Assembly: GCA_963989245.1 (NCBI GenBank)
Contig: OZ022348.1
Span: 36,775,745-36,839,744 of the forward strand
Reading direction: 5' to 3'
Source of the DNA: Nansenia antarctica
Lineage: Eukaryota > Chordata > Actinopteri > Argentiniformes > Microstomatidae
Length of the DNA stretch: 64,000 nucleotides
Shown: piece by piece, positions 36,401-49,087 of the stretch
Numbering within the stretch: the first letter of the stretch is position 1
Layout: each line of letters opens with the position of its first letter
Made by a program: the position numbers and the translations under genes
The notes under the pieces: generated by a model
The model's input: only the letters and a program-made list of their open reading frames with translations
The model's database searches: none
Told to the model about the DNA's origin: nothing

Positions 36401-39400
36401 ACATTCTATCTGTCTAGTCTAGACTCCCTCTCACCCCAGAACATTCTATCTGTCTAGTCTAGACTCCCTCTCACACAGACATGCTGTGATGTCATAGACC
36501 AGAACATTCTATATGTCTAGTCTAGACTCCCTCTCACACAGACATGCTGTGATGTCATAGACCAGAACATTCTATCTGTCTAGTCTAGACTCCCTCTCAC
36601 ACATACATGCTGTGATGTCATAGACCAGAACATTATATCTGTCTAGTCTAGACTCACTCTCACACAGACATGCTGTGATGTCATAGACCAGAACATTCTA
36701 TCTGTCTAGTCTAGACTCCCTCTCACACCAGAACATTCTATCTGTCTAGTCTAGACTCCCTCTCACACCAGAACATTCTATCTGTCTAGTCTAGACTCCC
36801 TCTCACACACAGAACATTCTATCTGTCTAGTCTAGACTCCCTCTCACACACAGAACATTCTATCTGTCTAGTCTAGACTCCCTCTCACACACAGAACATT
36901 CTATCTGTCTAGTCTAGACTCCCTCTCACACACATAACATTATATCTGTCTAGTCTAGACTCCCTCTCACACAGACATGCTGTGATGTCATAGACCAGAA
37001 CATTCTATCTGTCTAGTCTAGACTCCCTCTCACACAGACATGCTGTGATGTCATAGACCAGAACATTCTATCTGTCTAGTCTAGACTCCCTCTCACACAG
37101 ACATGCTGTGATGTCATAGACCAGAACATTCTATCTGTCTAGTCTAGACTCCCTCTCACACAGACATGCTGTGATGTCATAGACCAGAACATTCTATCTG
37201 TCTAGTCTAGACTCCCTCTCACACAGACATGCTGTGATGTCATAGACCAGAACATTCTATCTGTCTAGTCTAGACTCCCTCTCACACAGACATGCTGTGA
37301 TGTCATAGACCAGAACATTCTATCTGTCTAGTCTAGACTTCCTCTCACACAGACATGCTGTGATGTCATAGACCAGAACATTCTATCTGTCTAGTCTAGA
37401 CTCCCTCTCACACCAGAACATTCTATCTGTCTAGTCTAGACTCCCTTTCACACCAGAACATTCTATCTGTCTAGTCTAGACTCCCTCTCACACACAGAAC
37501 ATTCTATCTGTCTAGTCTAGACTCCCTCTCACACACAGAACATTCTATCTGTCTAGTCTAGACTCCCTCTCACACACAGAACATTCTATCTGTCTAGTCT
37601 AGACTCCCTCTCACACACAGAACATTATATCTGTCTAGTCTAGACTCCCTCTCACACAGACATGCTGTGATGTCATAGACCAGAACATTATATCTGTCTA
37701 GTCTAGACTCCCTCCCACACAGACATGCTGTGATGTCATAGACCAGAACATTCTATCTGTCTAGTCTAGACTCCCTCTCACACAGACATGCTGTGATGTC
37801 ATAGACCAGAACATTCTATCTGTCTAGTCTAGACTCCCTCTCACACAGACATGCTGTGATGTCATAGACCACAACATTATATCTGTCTAGTCTAGACTCC
37901 CTCTCACACAGACATGCTGTGATGTCATAGACCAGAACATTCTATCTGTCTAGTCTAGACTCCCTCTCACACAGACATCCTGTGATGTCATAGACCAGAA
38001 CATTCTATCTGTCTAGTCTAGACTCCCTCTCACACCAGAACATTCTATCTGTCTAGTCTAGACTCCCTCTCACACACAGAACATTCTATCTGTCTAGTCT
38101 AGACTCCCTCTCACACACAGAACATTCTATCTGTCTAGTCTAGACTCCCTCTCACACACAGAACATTCTATCTGTCTAGTCTAGACTCCCTCTCACACAC
38201 AGAACATTCTATCTGTCTAGTCTAGACTCCCTCTCACACACAGAACATTCTATCTGTCTAGTCTAGACTCCCTCTCACACACAGAACATTCTATCTGTCT
38301 AGTCTAGACTCCCTCTCACACACAGAACATTCTATCTGTCTAGTCTAGACTCCCTCTCACACAGACATGCTGTGATGTCATAGACCAGAACATTCTATCT
38401 GTCTAGTCTAGACTCCCTCCCACACAGACATGCTGTGATGTCATAGACCAGAACATTCTATCTGTCTAGTCTAGACTCCCTCTCACACAGACATGCTGTG
38501 ATGTCATAGACCAGAACATTCTATCTGTCTTGTCTAGACTCCCTCTCACACAGACATGCTGTGATGTCATAGACCAGAACATTATATCTGTCTAGTCTAG
38601 ACTCCCTCTCACACAGACATGCTGTGATGTCATAGACCAGAACATTCTATCTGTCTAGTCTAGACTCCCTCTCACACCAGAACATTCTATCTGTCTAGTC
38701 TAGACTCCCTCTCACACCAGAACATTCTATCTGTCTAGTCTAGACTCCCTCTCACACACAGAACATTCTATCTGTCTAGTCTAGACTCCCTCTCACACAC
38801 AGAACATTCTATCTGTCTAGTCTAGACTCCCTCTCACACAGACATGCTGTGATGTCATAGACCAGAACATTCTATCTGTCTAGTCTAGACTCCCTCTCAC
38901 ACCAGAACATTCTATCTGTCTAGTCTAGACCCCCTCTCACACCAGAACATTCTATCTGTCTAGTCTAGACTCCCTCTCACACACAGAACATTCTATCTGT
39001 CTAGTCTAGACTCCCTCTCACACACAGAACATTCTATCTGTCTAGTCTAGACTCCCTCTCACACAGACATGCTGTGATGTCATAGACCAGAACATTCTAT
39101 CTGTCTAGTCTAGACTCCCTCTCACACAGACATGCTGTGATGTCATAGACCAGAACATTCTATCTGTCTAGTCTAGACTCCCTCTCACACAGACATGCTG
39201 TGATGTCATATACCAGAACATTCTATCTGTCTAGTCTAGACTCCCTCTCACACAGACATGCTGTGATGTCATAGACCAGAACATTCTATCTGTCTAGTCT
39301 AGACTCCCTCTCACACAGACATGCTGTGATGTCATAGACCAGAACATTCTATCTGTCTAGTCTAGACTCCCTCTCACACAGACATGCTGTGATGTCATAG

Positions 39401-42400
39401 ACCAGAACATTCTATCTGTCTAGTCTAGACTCCCTCTCACACAGACATGCTGTGATGTCATAGACCAGAACATTCTATCTGTCTAGTCTAGACTCCCTCT
39501 CACACCAGAACATTCTATCTGTCTAGTCTAGACTCCCTCTCACACCAGAACATTCTATCTGTCTAGTCTAGACTCCCTCTCACACCAGAACATTATATCT
39601 GTCTAGTCTAGACCCCCTCTCACACCAGAACATTCTATCTGTCTAGTCTAGACTCCCTCTCACACCAGAACATTCTATCTGTCTAGTCTAGACTCCCTCT
39701 CACACACAGAACATTCTATCTGTCTAGTCTAGACTCCCTCTCACACACAGAACATTCTATCTGTCTAGTCTAGACTCCCTCTCACACAGACATGCTGTGA
39801 TGTCATAGACCAGAACATTCTATCTGTCTAGTCTAGACTCCCTCTCACACAGACATGCTGTGATGTCATAGACCAGAACATTCTATCTGTCTAGTCTAGA
39901 CTCCCTCTCACACAGACATGCTGTGATGTCATAGACCAGAACATTCTATCTGTCTAGTCTAGACTCCCTCTCACACAGACATGCTGTGATGTCATAGACC
40001 AGAACATTCTATCTGTCTAGTCTAGACTCCCTCTCACACAGACATAATGTGATGTCATAGACCAGAACATTCTATCTGTCTAGTCTAGACTCCCTCTCAC
40101 ACAGACATGCTGTGATGTCATAGACCAGAACATTCTATCTGTCTAGTCTAGACTCCCTCTCACACAGACATGCTGTGATGTCTTAGACCAGAACATTCTA
40201 TCTGTCTAGTCTAGACTCCCTCTCACACAGACATGCTGTGATGTCATAGACCAGAACATTCTATCTGTCTAGTCTAGACTCCCTCTCACAAAGACATGCT
40301 GTGATGTCATAGACCAGAACATTCTATCTGTCTAGTCTAGACTCCCTCTCACACAGACATGCTGTGATGTCATAGACCAGAACATTCTATCTGTCTAGTC
40401 TAGACTCCCTCTCACACCAGAACATTCTATCTGTCTAGTCTAGACTCCCTCTCACACAGACATGCTGTGATGTCATAGACCAGAACATTCTATCTGTCTA
40501 GTCTAGACTCCCTCTCACACAGACATGCTGTGATGTCATAGACCAGAACATTCTATCTGTCTAGTCTAGACTCCCTCTCACACAGACATGCTGTGATGTC
40601 ATAGACCAGAACATTCTATCTGTCTAGTCTAGACTCCCTCTCACACAGACATGCTGTGATGTCATAGACCAGAACATTCTATCTGTCTAGTCTAGACTCC
40701 CTCTCACACAGACATGCTGTGATGTCATAGACCAGAACATTCTATCTGTCTAGTCTAGACTCCCTCTCACACAGACATGCTGTGATGTCTTAGACCAGAA
40801 CATTCTATCTGTCTAGTCTAGACTCCCTCTCACACAGACATGCTGTGATGTCATAGACCAGAACATTCTATCTGTCTGGTCTAGACTCCCTCTCACAAAG
40901 ACATGCTGTGATGTCATAGACCAGAACATTCTATCTGTCTAGTCTAGACTCCCTCTCACACAGACATGCTGTGATGTCATAGACCAGAACATTCTATCTG
41001 TCTAGTCTAGACTCCCTCTCACACAGACATGCTGTGATGTCATAGACCAGAACATTCTATCTGTCTAGTCTAGACTCCCTCTCACACAGACATAATGTGA
41101 TGTCATAGACCAGAACATTCTATCTGTCTAGTCTAGACTCCCTCTCACACAGACATGCTGTGATGTCATAGACCAGAACATTCTATCTGTCTAGTCTAGA
41201 CTCCCTCTCACACAGACATGCTGTGATGTCTTAGACCAGAACATTCTATCTGTCTAGTCTAGACTCCCTCTCACACAGACATGCTGTGATGTCATAGACC
41301 AGAACATTCTATCTGTCTAGTCTAGACTCCCTCTCACAAAGACATGCTGTGATGTCATAGACCAGAACATTCTATCTGTCTAGTCTAGACTCCCTCTCAC
41401 ACAGACATGCTGTGATGTCATAGACCAGAACATTCTATCTGTCTAGTCTAGACTCCCTCTCACACCAGAACATTCTATCTGTCTAGTCTAGACTCCCTCT
41501 CACACCAGAACATTCTATCTGTCTAGTCTAGACTCCCTCTCACACCAGAACATTCTATCTGTCTAGTCTAGACTCCCTCTCACACACAGAACATTCTATC
41601 TGTCTAGTCTAGACTCCCTCTCACACACAGAACATTCTATCTGTCTAGTCTAGACTCCCTCTCACACACAGAACATTCTATCTGTCTAGTCTAGACTCCC
41701 TCTCACACAGACATGCTGTGATGTCATAGACCAGAACATTCTATCTGTCTAGTCTAGACTCCCTCTCACACAGACATGCTGTGATGTCATAGACCAGAAC
41801 ATTCTATCTGTCTAGTCTAGACTCCCTCTCACACAGACATGCTGTGATGTCATAGACCAGAACATTCTATCTGTCTAGTCTAGACTCCCTCTCACACCAG
41901 AACATTATATCTGTCTAGTCTAGACTCCCTCTCACACCAGAACATTCTATCTGTCTAGTCTAGACTCCCTCTCACACACAGAACATTCTATCTGTCCAGT
42001 CTAGACTCCCTCTCACACACAGAACATTCTATCTGTCTAGTCTAGACTCCCTCTCACACACAGAACATTCTATCTGTCTAGTCTAGACTCCCTCTCACAC
42101 ACAGAACATTCTATCTGTCTAGTCTAGACTCCCTCTCACACAGACATGCTGTGATGTCATAGACCAGAACATTCTATCTGTCTAGTCTAGACTCCCTCTC
42201 ACACAGACATGCTGTGATGTCATAGACCAGAACATTCTATCTGTCTAGTCTAGACTCCCTCTCACACACAGAACATTCTATCTGTCTAGTCTAGACTCCC
42301 TCTCACACACAGAACATTCTATCTGTCTAGTCTAGACTCCCTCTCACACACAGAACATTCTATCTGTCTAGTCTAGACTCCCTCTCACACAGACATGCTG

Positions 42401-43577
42401 TGATGTCATAGACCAGAACATTCTATCTGTCTAGTCTAGACTCCCTCTCACACAGACATGCTGTGATGTCATAGACCAGAACATTCTATCTGTCTAGTCT
42501 AGACTCCCTCTCACACAGACATGCTGTGATGTCATAGACCAGAACATTCTATCTGTCTAGTCTAGACTCCCTCTCACACAGACATGCTGTGATGTCATAG
42601 ACCAGAACATTCTATCTGTCTAGTCTAGACTCCCTCTCACACAGACATGCTGTGATGTCATGGACCAGAACATTCTATCTGTCTAGTCTAGACTCCCTCT
42701 CACACAGACATGCTGTGATGTCTTAGACCAGAACATTCTATCTGTCTAGTCTAGACTCCCTCTCACACAGACATGCTGTGATGTCATAGACCAGAACATT
42801 CTATCTGTCTAGTCTAGACTCCCTCTCACAAATACATGCTGTAATGTCATAGACCAGAACATTCTATCTGTCTAGTCTAGACTCCCTCTCACACAGACAT
42901 GCTGTGATGTCATAGACCAGAACATTCTATCTGTCTAGTCTAGACTCCCTCTCACACCAGAACATTCTATCTGTCTAGTCTAGACTCCCTCTCACACCAG
43001 AACATTCTATCTGTCTAGTCTAGACTCCCTCTCACACCAGAACATTCTATCTGTCTAGTCTAGACTCCCTCTCACACACAGAACATTCTATCTGTCTAGT
43101 CTAGACTCCCTCTCACACACAGAACATTCTATCTGTCTAGTCTAGACTCCCTCTCACACACAGAACATTCTATCTGTCTAGTCTAGACTCCCTCTCACAC
43201 ACAGAACATTCTATCTGTCTAGTCTAGACTCCTTCTCACACAGACATGCTGTGATGTCATAGACCAGAACATTCTATCTGTCTAGTCTAGACTCCCTCTC
43301 ACACAGACATGCTGTGATGTCATAGACCAGAACATTCTATCTGTCTAGTCTAGACTCCCTCTCACACAGACATGCTGTGATGTCATAGACCAGAACATTC
43401 TATCTGTCTAGTCTAGACTCCCTCTCACACCAGAACATTATATCTGTCTAGTCTAGACTCCCTCTCACACCAGAACATTCTATCTGTCTAGTCTAGACTC
43501 CCTCTCACACACAGAACATTCTATCTGTCCAGTCTAGACTCCCTCTCACACACAGAACATTCTATCTGTCTAGTCTA

Positions 43578-43583
43578 GACTCC
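43578..43583. repeat. Target-site duplication, left, copy 2
   Basis: GACTCC, identical to copy 1 and with the same flanking monomers. It was inherited through the large duplication rather than made by a separate integration. Confidence 0.85.
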
Positions 43584-44148
43584 TGTTATGTTTCTCAATA
43601 GGTTCTGTTATGTTTCGCAATAGGTTCTGGGTGTACACAATAATGTCGGATCCAGGTGCGGTGTAAGTAAAGAATGAGACGGAGATGTAATAAAATAAAG
43701 ATTCTCTTTACTGAGACGTATGATTCATAGGTACAAACATAAACTCTTAGCCGGACAACAAAAAGGGGAGCAGTAGGGCTCAGCACGTAGGTAATAATAA
43801 CTCAGGCACTGCGGTCAATAATAAAGTGCACGAAAACTAAAGATTGAGCAAAGGGCTCCAAAGGCGGTACAAGGTTGCAAACCAGCAAACAAAGTCAAAG
43901 TTCAAATTACGTTCCGGGTAACGGATACGTGAAGTGGTAATACATACACAGGGTTCTGAAGCATTCCATACGGTGTAACACAAGTGATCGACTGACAAGG
44001 GAACGAGGAAATGGGACACACCTAAATACACTGACAAACACTCACAGGTGACAACAATCATTCGATAATTAGTCCAGGGCTGGAGCATTGTCGCTCTTCG
44101 ACCAGTAGGGGCGATGGGGAGTCATCTTCGCTGACCCCCCTTGTAACA
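43584..44148 (-). repeat. 3' LTR of element copy 2
   Basis: Same 565-bp LTR as 27914-28478 at +15,670, with the G variant at 43832. It adjoins the polypurine tract at 44152-44160. Confidence 0.95.
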
Positions 44149-44151
44149 GTG

Positions 44152-44160
44152 CCCCCCCCT
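44152..44160 (-). other. Polypurine tract, copy 2
   Basis: Same A plus eight-G run, three bases upstream of the 3' LTR of copy 2. Confidence 0.7.
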
Positions 44161-44179
44161 GACGAACGGCACCAGAAGT

Positions 44180-47100
44180 TCACCCGGGTGCCTCGGGATG
44201 GAGCCGGCGAAAGTCCGTGATGAGGCTCGGATCTAGAATATCCCGCCGAGGCACCCAGGTACGCTCCTCAGGCCCATAACCCTCCCAGTCCACCAGGAAT
44301 TGGAGACCCCTCCCCACCTTCCGGCAGTCAATAATCCTGTTAACCGTGTAGGCAGGTTGTCCATCAATGAGACGGGGCAGGGGGGCGGGGCGGGGTGGAG
44401 GGGCCATGGGGGAGAAAACAACGGGTTTGAGGAGTGAAACATGGAAGGTGGGGTGAACTCGCATGGAGGGTGGGAGTAGCAGTCTGTAGGCCACGGCGTT
44501 GACCCGCCGCACCACCTTAAACGGCCCCACGAAGCGAGGAGCCAGCTTGCGTGACTCCACCCGGAGGGGGAGGTCCCGGGTAGACAGCCAGACCCTCTGA
44601 CCAGGACGGAAGACCGGGGCCGGACGGCGCCTGCGGTTGGCCTGGCGTTGGGACCTGTCCGAAGCCCGCACAAGCGCCGCCCTTACCCGCCTCCAGGTAC
44701 GGCGACAGCGGCTGACATGGGCTTGGACCGATGGTACAGCTGCCTCCTCCTCCTGCTCCGGGAAAAGGGGGGGCTGATACCCGTACTGGCATTGGAAAGG
44801 GGAGAGGCCAGTGGAGGAGCAGAGGAGGGTGTTGTGGGCGTATTCAGCCCACGCCAGCCGCCGGTTCCATGTCGCCGGATTGCTGGAGACGTAGCACCTC
44901 AAGACCCCCTCCAGGTCCTGGTTGACGCGCTCCGTCTGCCCATTGGATTGGGGGTGGAACCCGGAGGACAGGCTGACGGAGGCGCCAAGGCTGGTGGCGA
45001 ATGCCTTCCAGAACCTGGAGGCGAATTGAGGACCCCGGTCGGATACCATGTCCAGGGGTAGTCCGTGCACCCGGAAAACGTGCTGGACCACTAGCTCCGC
45101 CGTCTCTTGGGCCGTGGGGAGTTTGGGGAGGGGGATGAAGTGCGCCGCCTTGGAGAACCGGTCTACCACCACTAGTATGGCGGTGAACCCATCAGATGGG
45201 GGTAGACCCGATATGAAATCGAGGGCTATGTGCGACCAGGGACGTTTGGGGATGGACAGGGGGTGTAGGAGTCCCGGCGGCCGTTGCCGGGAGGCTTTAC
45301 TGCGCGCGCATAGGGCACAGGCTGCCACAAACGCGCGCGTGTCCCCCTCCGCTGTGGGCCACCAGAACCTCCTTCGTATGAAGTCCAATGTCCTGGTGGC
45401 CCCTGGGTGACTGGTGAGGGAGGAGGCGTGCGCCCACTGCAGCAGTCGTGCACGCGCAGTCTTCGGAACGTAGAGCCTCCCCGGCGGACCCCCGCCCGGG
45501 TCAGGCTCCCGCCTCAGCGCTGTCCTCACTACCCTGTCGATTCCCCAGGACACGGGGGCGACGACCAGGCCAGTGGGGACGATCGAATCCGTACTCTCCA
45601 CCAGGTCCACAGGATCGAACTGCCTCGACAGTGCATCGGGCTTGGTGTTTTTAGAGCCCGGTCGATAGGAGATCGTGAACTGGAACCTGGTGAAGAATAA
45701 CGCCCACCTGGCCTGTCGGGAGTTGAGGCGTTTGGCCCCCTGGATATAGGCCAGGTTCTTGTGGTCCGTCCACACTATAAAAGGGTGCGCGGCCCCCTCC
45801 AACCAGTGCCTCCATTCCTCCAGCGCGAGTTTGATTGCAAGCAGCTCGCGGTTCCCCACGTCGTAGTTGCGCTCCGGCGCGGACAGCCTGCGCGAAAAAA
45901 AGGCACAGGGGTGAGTCTTATTGTCCTTGGCGCAGCGCTGTGACAAAACCGCCCCTACCGCAATGTCCGAGGCATCCACCTCCACAACAAAGGGTAGGGA
46001 CGGGTTCGGGTGCACCAGGATGGGTGCTGAGGTGAAGCGCTGTTTTAATGCCGTGAACGCGGTGTCCGCCTCCGGGGACCAAGAAAAGGAGCGTAGGCTA
46101 GTCTGGGTGAGGGCTGTCAACGGGGCCGCTAAGGCGCTAAACCCGCGAATGAACCTCCTATAAAAGTTTGCGAAACCCAAAAAGCGTTGTAATTGTTTGA
46201 GAGAGGAGGGTCGGGGCCAGTCCAACACCGCACTGACCTTTCCGGGATCCATGAGTAGATTCCCCTTGTCCACCACGAAGCCCAGAAAGGAAACAGTGTC
46301 CACATGGAACTCGCACTTCTCCACTTTAACAAAAAGTTTGTGATGGAGAAGGCGTTCGAGCACCTGTCGCACATGGATTCGGTGTTGGGCTAGGTCCTTG
46401 GAGAAGATTAGAATGTCGTCGAGGTAGACGAAGACTGAGTGGTCGAGGAGGTCTCGTAGGACATCATTAACGAGCGCTTGAAATACCGCTGGCGCGTTGG
46501 CAAGGCCGAACGGCATTACTAAGTACTCGTAATGTCCTCTGGGGGTGTTAAAAGCTGTTTTCCACTCGTCCCCCTTCCGGATCCTCACTAAGTTGTACGC
46601 GTTTCGTAAGTCCAGCTTAGTGAAGACCCGGGCCCCCTGCAAGGACTCAAAGGCCGTCGTCATCAACGGAAGAGGGTATCTGTTTTTCACCGTGACGTTG
46701 TTCAACCCCCTATAGTCGATGCACGGCCGTTGCCCCCCGTCCTTCTTGGCCACAAAGAAAAACCCTGCACCCGCCGGGGAGGTGGAAGGGCGAATGTGGC
46801 CCGCGGCGAGTGCGTCGTCGATGTACTCCTTCATGGCCAGGGTCTCAGGACCGGAGAGGGAGAACAATCTCCCCCGAGGGGGCGTAGTGCCGGGCAGGAG
46901 GTCGATGGCACAGTCGTAAGTCCTGTGGGAGGGTAGTTCCCTAGCCCGCTGCTTGCTAAAAACCTCCCCCAGATCCCAATAGACCTGGGGAACGCCCACT
47001 ACGGCCGGAGTCACTGGAATGTTTGTAGACCCCGCCGCTAGCGTGGAAAAGGGTCTAGGGGCTGTAGCTAGGGAGTGGGAAGGGACTGGGAATGGGGTTG

Positions 47101-47521
47101 GGGTTCTGGGAGGGTTAGTAATTCGCCCCGTGGACCAGTTAATGTTATGGTTGTGCACCGCCAGCCAGGGGTGCCCCAGGACCAGAGGACAGTCGGGAGA
47201 CTCAATAATAAAAAACTGGATGAGCTCCCACTGTTCTTGCTCCACCTGGATGCGAATAGGTGGTGTGCACTGGGTCACGAAGCCGGTCCCCAGAGGCCGG
47301 CCGTCCAGGGCGCGGACCGGTAATGGAACGGGAAGGTCCTTTAGAGCTAGTCCCCACTCGTGGGCTAAGCCCGTGTGCATAAGGTTCCCCGCCGCCCCCG
47401 AGTCCACCAACGCCCACACCCGTCGTATGCGGCGTCCCCCCTCTATCGTTACCCCCAAAAAAGTCCGGTGATCGCCCATTGCGGAAGGTGACTCGTGGCT
47501 CACCAATGCCCCTCCCGACAT
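44180..47521 (-). CDS. pol: Pol polyprotein (PR-RT-RNaseH-IN-chromodomain), copy 2
   Basis: Same 1,113-residue Pol with every catalytic residue listed for copy 1 present (DSG protease, YLDD reverse transcriptase, D-E-D RNase H, HHCC plus DDE integrase, chromodomain cage). The only protein difference is Pro at residue 112, in the segment CPLVLGHPWL at the C-terminal side of the protease. Related gypsy proteases usually have Pro or another residue before LxLGxPWL, so copy 2 probably keeps the ancestral state. Expression should again be by -1 frameshifting from gag at 47542-47536, or by restart at the overlapping ATG. Confidence 0.95.
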   Translation of the reverse strand: MSGGALVSHESPSAMGDHRTFLGVTIEGGRRIRRVWALVDSGAAGNLMHTGLAHEWGLALKDLPVPLPVRALDGRPLGTGFVTQCTPPIRIQVEQEQWELIQFFIIESPDCPLVLGHPWLAVHNHNINWSTGRITNPPRTPTPFPVPSHSLATAPRPFSTLAAGSTNIPVTPAVVGVPQVYWDLGEVFSKQRARELPSHRTYDCAIDLLPGTTPPRGRLFSLSGPETLAMKEYIDDALAAGHIRPSTSPAGAGFFFVAKKDGGQRPCIDYRGLNNVTVKNRYPLPLMTTAFESLQGARVFTKLDLRNAYNLVRIRKGDEWKTAFNTPRGHYEYLVMPFGLANAPAVFQALVNDVLRDLLDHSVFVYLDDILIFSKDLAQHRIHVRQVLERLLHHKLFVKVEKCEFHVDTVSFLGFVVDKGNLLMDPGKVSAVLDWPRPSSLKQLQRFLGFANFYRRFIRGFSALAAPLTALTQTSLRSFSWSPEADTAFTALKQRFTSAPILVHPNPSLPFVVEVDASDIAVGAVLSQRCAKDNKTHPCAFFSRRLSAPERNYDVGNRELLAIKLALEEWRHWLEGAAHPFIVWTDHKNLAYIQGAKRLNSRQARWALFFTRFQFTISYRPGSKNTKPDALSRQFDPVDLVESTDSIVPTGLVVAPVSWGIDRVVRTALRREPDPGGGPPGRLYVPKTARARLLQWAHASSLTSHPGATRTLDFIRRRFWWPTAEGDTRAFVAACALCARSKASRQRPPGLLHPLSIPKRPWSHIALDFISGLPPSDGFTAILVVVDRFSKAAHFIPLPKLPTAQETAELVVQHVFRVHGLPLDMVSDRGPQFASRFWKAFATSLGASVSLSSGFHPQSNGQTERVNQDLEGVLRCYVSSNPATWNRRLAWAEYAHNTLLCSSTGLSPFQCQYGYQPPLFPEQEEEAAVPSVQAHVSRCRRTWRRVRAALVRASDRSQRQANRRRRPAPVFRPGQRVWLSTRDLPLRVESRKLAPRFVGPFKVVRRVNAVAYRLLLPPSMRVHPTFHVSLLKPVVFSPMAPPPRPAPLPRLIDGQPAYTVNRIIDCRKVGRGLQFLVDWEGYGPEERTWVPRRDILDPSLITDFRRLHPEAPG

Positions 47522-47542
47522 TAGCGAGCCCTCCCGTTTCCC
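47482..47542 (-). promoter_or_regulatory. Gag-pol -1 frameshift signal: slippery site plus predicted pseudoknot, copy 2
   Basis: Identical to copy 1: heptamer 47542-47536, spacer 47535-47531, stem 1 47530-47519 with 47508-47497, stem 2 47517-47511 with 47488-47482. The gag stop and pol ATG (TAATG, 47523-47519) lie inside the first arm of stem 1. Confidence 0.82.
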
Positions 47543-48501
47543 GGTTTCTCCGGGCACGTAGCGACTAGGTGTCCAGCCCGCCCGCAATACAGACAGCGCC
47601 CCTCTCTCTGACGCCGCTGTCGCTCGGTCTGAGACAGGCGTGCCGCTCCTAGCTGCATTGGCTCATCGTAGGTGGGTTCCTCCTCCATGAAGCCACTGGG
47701 TGGTCTCACACCCGGCGTTAGGTGGGAGGGCGCGCCCCTAGCCGAGCCTCTCTCGCGGTCCCGCTCCCGGCGTCTATTATCCACCCGCCGAGAGAGGTCG
47801 ACTAAGTCGTCCAGCTGCTCAGGCAGCTCTCGGAAGGACAACTCGTCCTTCATGACCTCCGAGAGCCCCTGCGCATACAGGACGACCACAGCGCGCTCCT
47901 CCCACCCGGTCTCTCTGGCCAGGGTGCGGAACTCCACGGAATAGTCCGCCACCGTGCGATGACCCTGTCGACAGGCGGTGAGTCTCCTGCCTGCCTCGTA
48001 GGTAGAGAGTACCCGGGTGTGATCAAAGACTTTCCGCAGCTCTGCTATGAAGAGCTGGGAACTGGCACATATCGCTGTCCCCCTCTCCCACTCTGCCGTC
48101 GCCCAGGACAGGGCACGTCCCGTTAGCAGAGTGGTGATATAGGCCACCCGGGACTGCTCGGTGGGAAAGGAGGTCGGCTGTAGGTTGAAGACTAAGGTGC
48201 ACTGTGTGGTGAACTCTCGGCAGCCCTCTGGACGTCCGTCGTACCTCTCTGGAGGTGGAAGGCGAGGCTCACGAGGTGTAGGCGGAGGTGTAGGGACCAG
48301 TAGTGGAGGTGGGACTGCTGCGGCGTTGGCTGCGGCGGCGACCCGTTCCGCGTTGTCCTGGCGGTCCACCAGGCTCGAGACGGTGAGGGACAGCTGGCTG
48401 AGATGTTCACCCATCTCCCGGAGGAGACGTTTATGCTGGGTCAGCATGGCACCTTGGGTGGCCAGTACGGTGCGAAGGTGTATTACATCCGCTGGATCCA
48501 T
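47521..48501 (-). CDS. gag: Gag polyprotein (capsid and zinc knuckle), copy 2
   Basis: Protein identical to the copy 1 Gag: 326 residues, N-terminal helical segment, capsid domain at about 85-240, CCHC knuckle C303/C306/H311/C316. The start ATG at 48501 lies 15 nt downstream of the 5' LTR edge and overlaps none of the LTR. The TAA at 47523-47521 overlaps the pol ATG. Complete identity across 326 codons supports a very recent duplication of the whole region. Confidence 0.95.
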   Translation of the reverse strand: MDPADVIHLRTVLATQGAMLTQHKRLLREMGEHLSQLSLTVSSLVDRQDNAERVAAAANAAAVPPPLLVPTPPPTPREPRLPPPERYDGRPEGCREFTTQCTLVFNLQPTSFPTEQSRVAYITTLLTGRALSWATAEWERGTAICASSQLFIAELRKVFDHTRVLSTYEAGRRLTACRQGHRTVADYSVEFRTLARETGWEERAVVVLYAQGLSEVMKDELSFRELPEQLDDLVDLSRRVDNRRRERDRERGSARGAPSHLTPGVRPPSGFMEEEPTYDEPMQLGAARLSQTERQRRQREGRCLYCGRAGHLVATCPEKPGNGRAR

Positions 48502-48505
48502 AGTG

Positions 48506-48516
48506 GTCAGTCGATC
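48506..48516 (-). other. Self-primer binding site, copy 2
   Basis: The same 11-nt segment, complementary to 48929-48919 in the 5' LTR. It is unchanged from copy 1. Confidence 0.82.
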
Positions 48517-49081
48517 TGTTATGTTTCTCAATAGGTTCTGTTATGTTTCGCAATAGGTTCTGGGTGTACACAATAATGTCGGATCCAGGTGCGGTGTAAG
48601 TAAAGAATGAGACGGAGATGTAATAAAATAAAGATTCTCTTTACTGAGACGTATGATTCATAGGTACAAACATAAACTCTTAGCCGGACAACAAAAAGGG
48701 GAGCAGTAGGGCTCAGCACGTAGGTAATAATAACTCAGGCACTGCGGTCAATAATAAAGTGCACAAAAACTAAAGATTGAGCAAAGGGCTCCAAAGGCGG
48801 TACAAGGTTGCAAACCAGCAAACAAAGTCAAAGTTCAAATTACGTTCCGGGTAACGGATACGTGAAGTGGTAATACATACACAGGGTTCTGAAGCATTCC
48901 ATACGGTGTAACACAAGTGATCGACTGACAAGGGAACGAGGAAATGGGACACACCTAAATACACTGACAAACACTCACAGGTGACAACAATCATTCGATA
49001 ATTAGTCCAGGGCTGGAGCATTGTCGCTCTTCGACCAGTAGGGGCGATGGGGAGTCATCTTCGCTGACCCCCCTTGTAACA
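48517..49081 (-). repeat. 5' LTR of element copy 2
   Basis: Same 565-bp LTR as 32847-33411 at +15,670. It has the A variant at 48765 and the 22-bp tandem duplication at 48517-48560. Confidence 0.95.
48929..48961 (-). promoter_or_regulatory. LTR core promoter and predicted RNA start, copy 2
   Basis: TATTTA at 48961-48956 with the predicted RNA start at 48929, same as copy 1. The matching segment in each 3' LTR (28326-28358 and 43996-44028) would drive transcription outward into the satellite if active. Confidence 0.6.
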
Positions 49082-49087
49082 GACTCC
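49082..49087. repeat. Target-site duplication, right, copy 2
   Basis: GACTCC that pairs with 43578-43583, with the same downstream satellite as copy 1. Confidence 0.85.

Larger units (their letters stand above)
33412..43583. repeat. Satellite array, middle block
   Basis: Same 63/40/41-bp satellite in the same orientation as the left block, between the two retrotransposon copies. It holds three parts. Positions 33412-36300 are the right flank of the first element. Positions 36301 to about 40440 correspond to 19475 to about 23614 at a constant offset of 16,826. From about 40451 to the second element the sequence corresponds to 24781-27913 at an offset of 15,670. No gene or open frame is present. 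Confidence 0.97.
43584..49081 (-). mobile_element. Ty3/gypsy chromovirus LTR retrotransposon, copy 2, full length
   Basis: Same element at a constant offset of +15,670, with LTRs at 43584-44148 and 48517-49081. It has the same flanking GACTCC, the same satellite context on both sides and the same single LTR-LTR difference as copy 1. It therefore arose by duplication of copy 1 or its ancestor together with the surrounding satellite, not by a new insertion. The one body difference I found is at 47188 (plus-strand G, against T at 31518). It gives Pro in copy 2 where copy 1 has Thr. All frames are intact. Confidence 0.96.

Noticed and set aside
43584..49081. Second element as an independent transposition
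   Set aside because: It has the same target site, the same monomer flanks for kilobases on both sides and the same LTR-LTR variant. Duplication is the only simple explanation.
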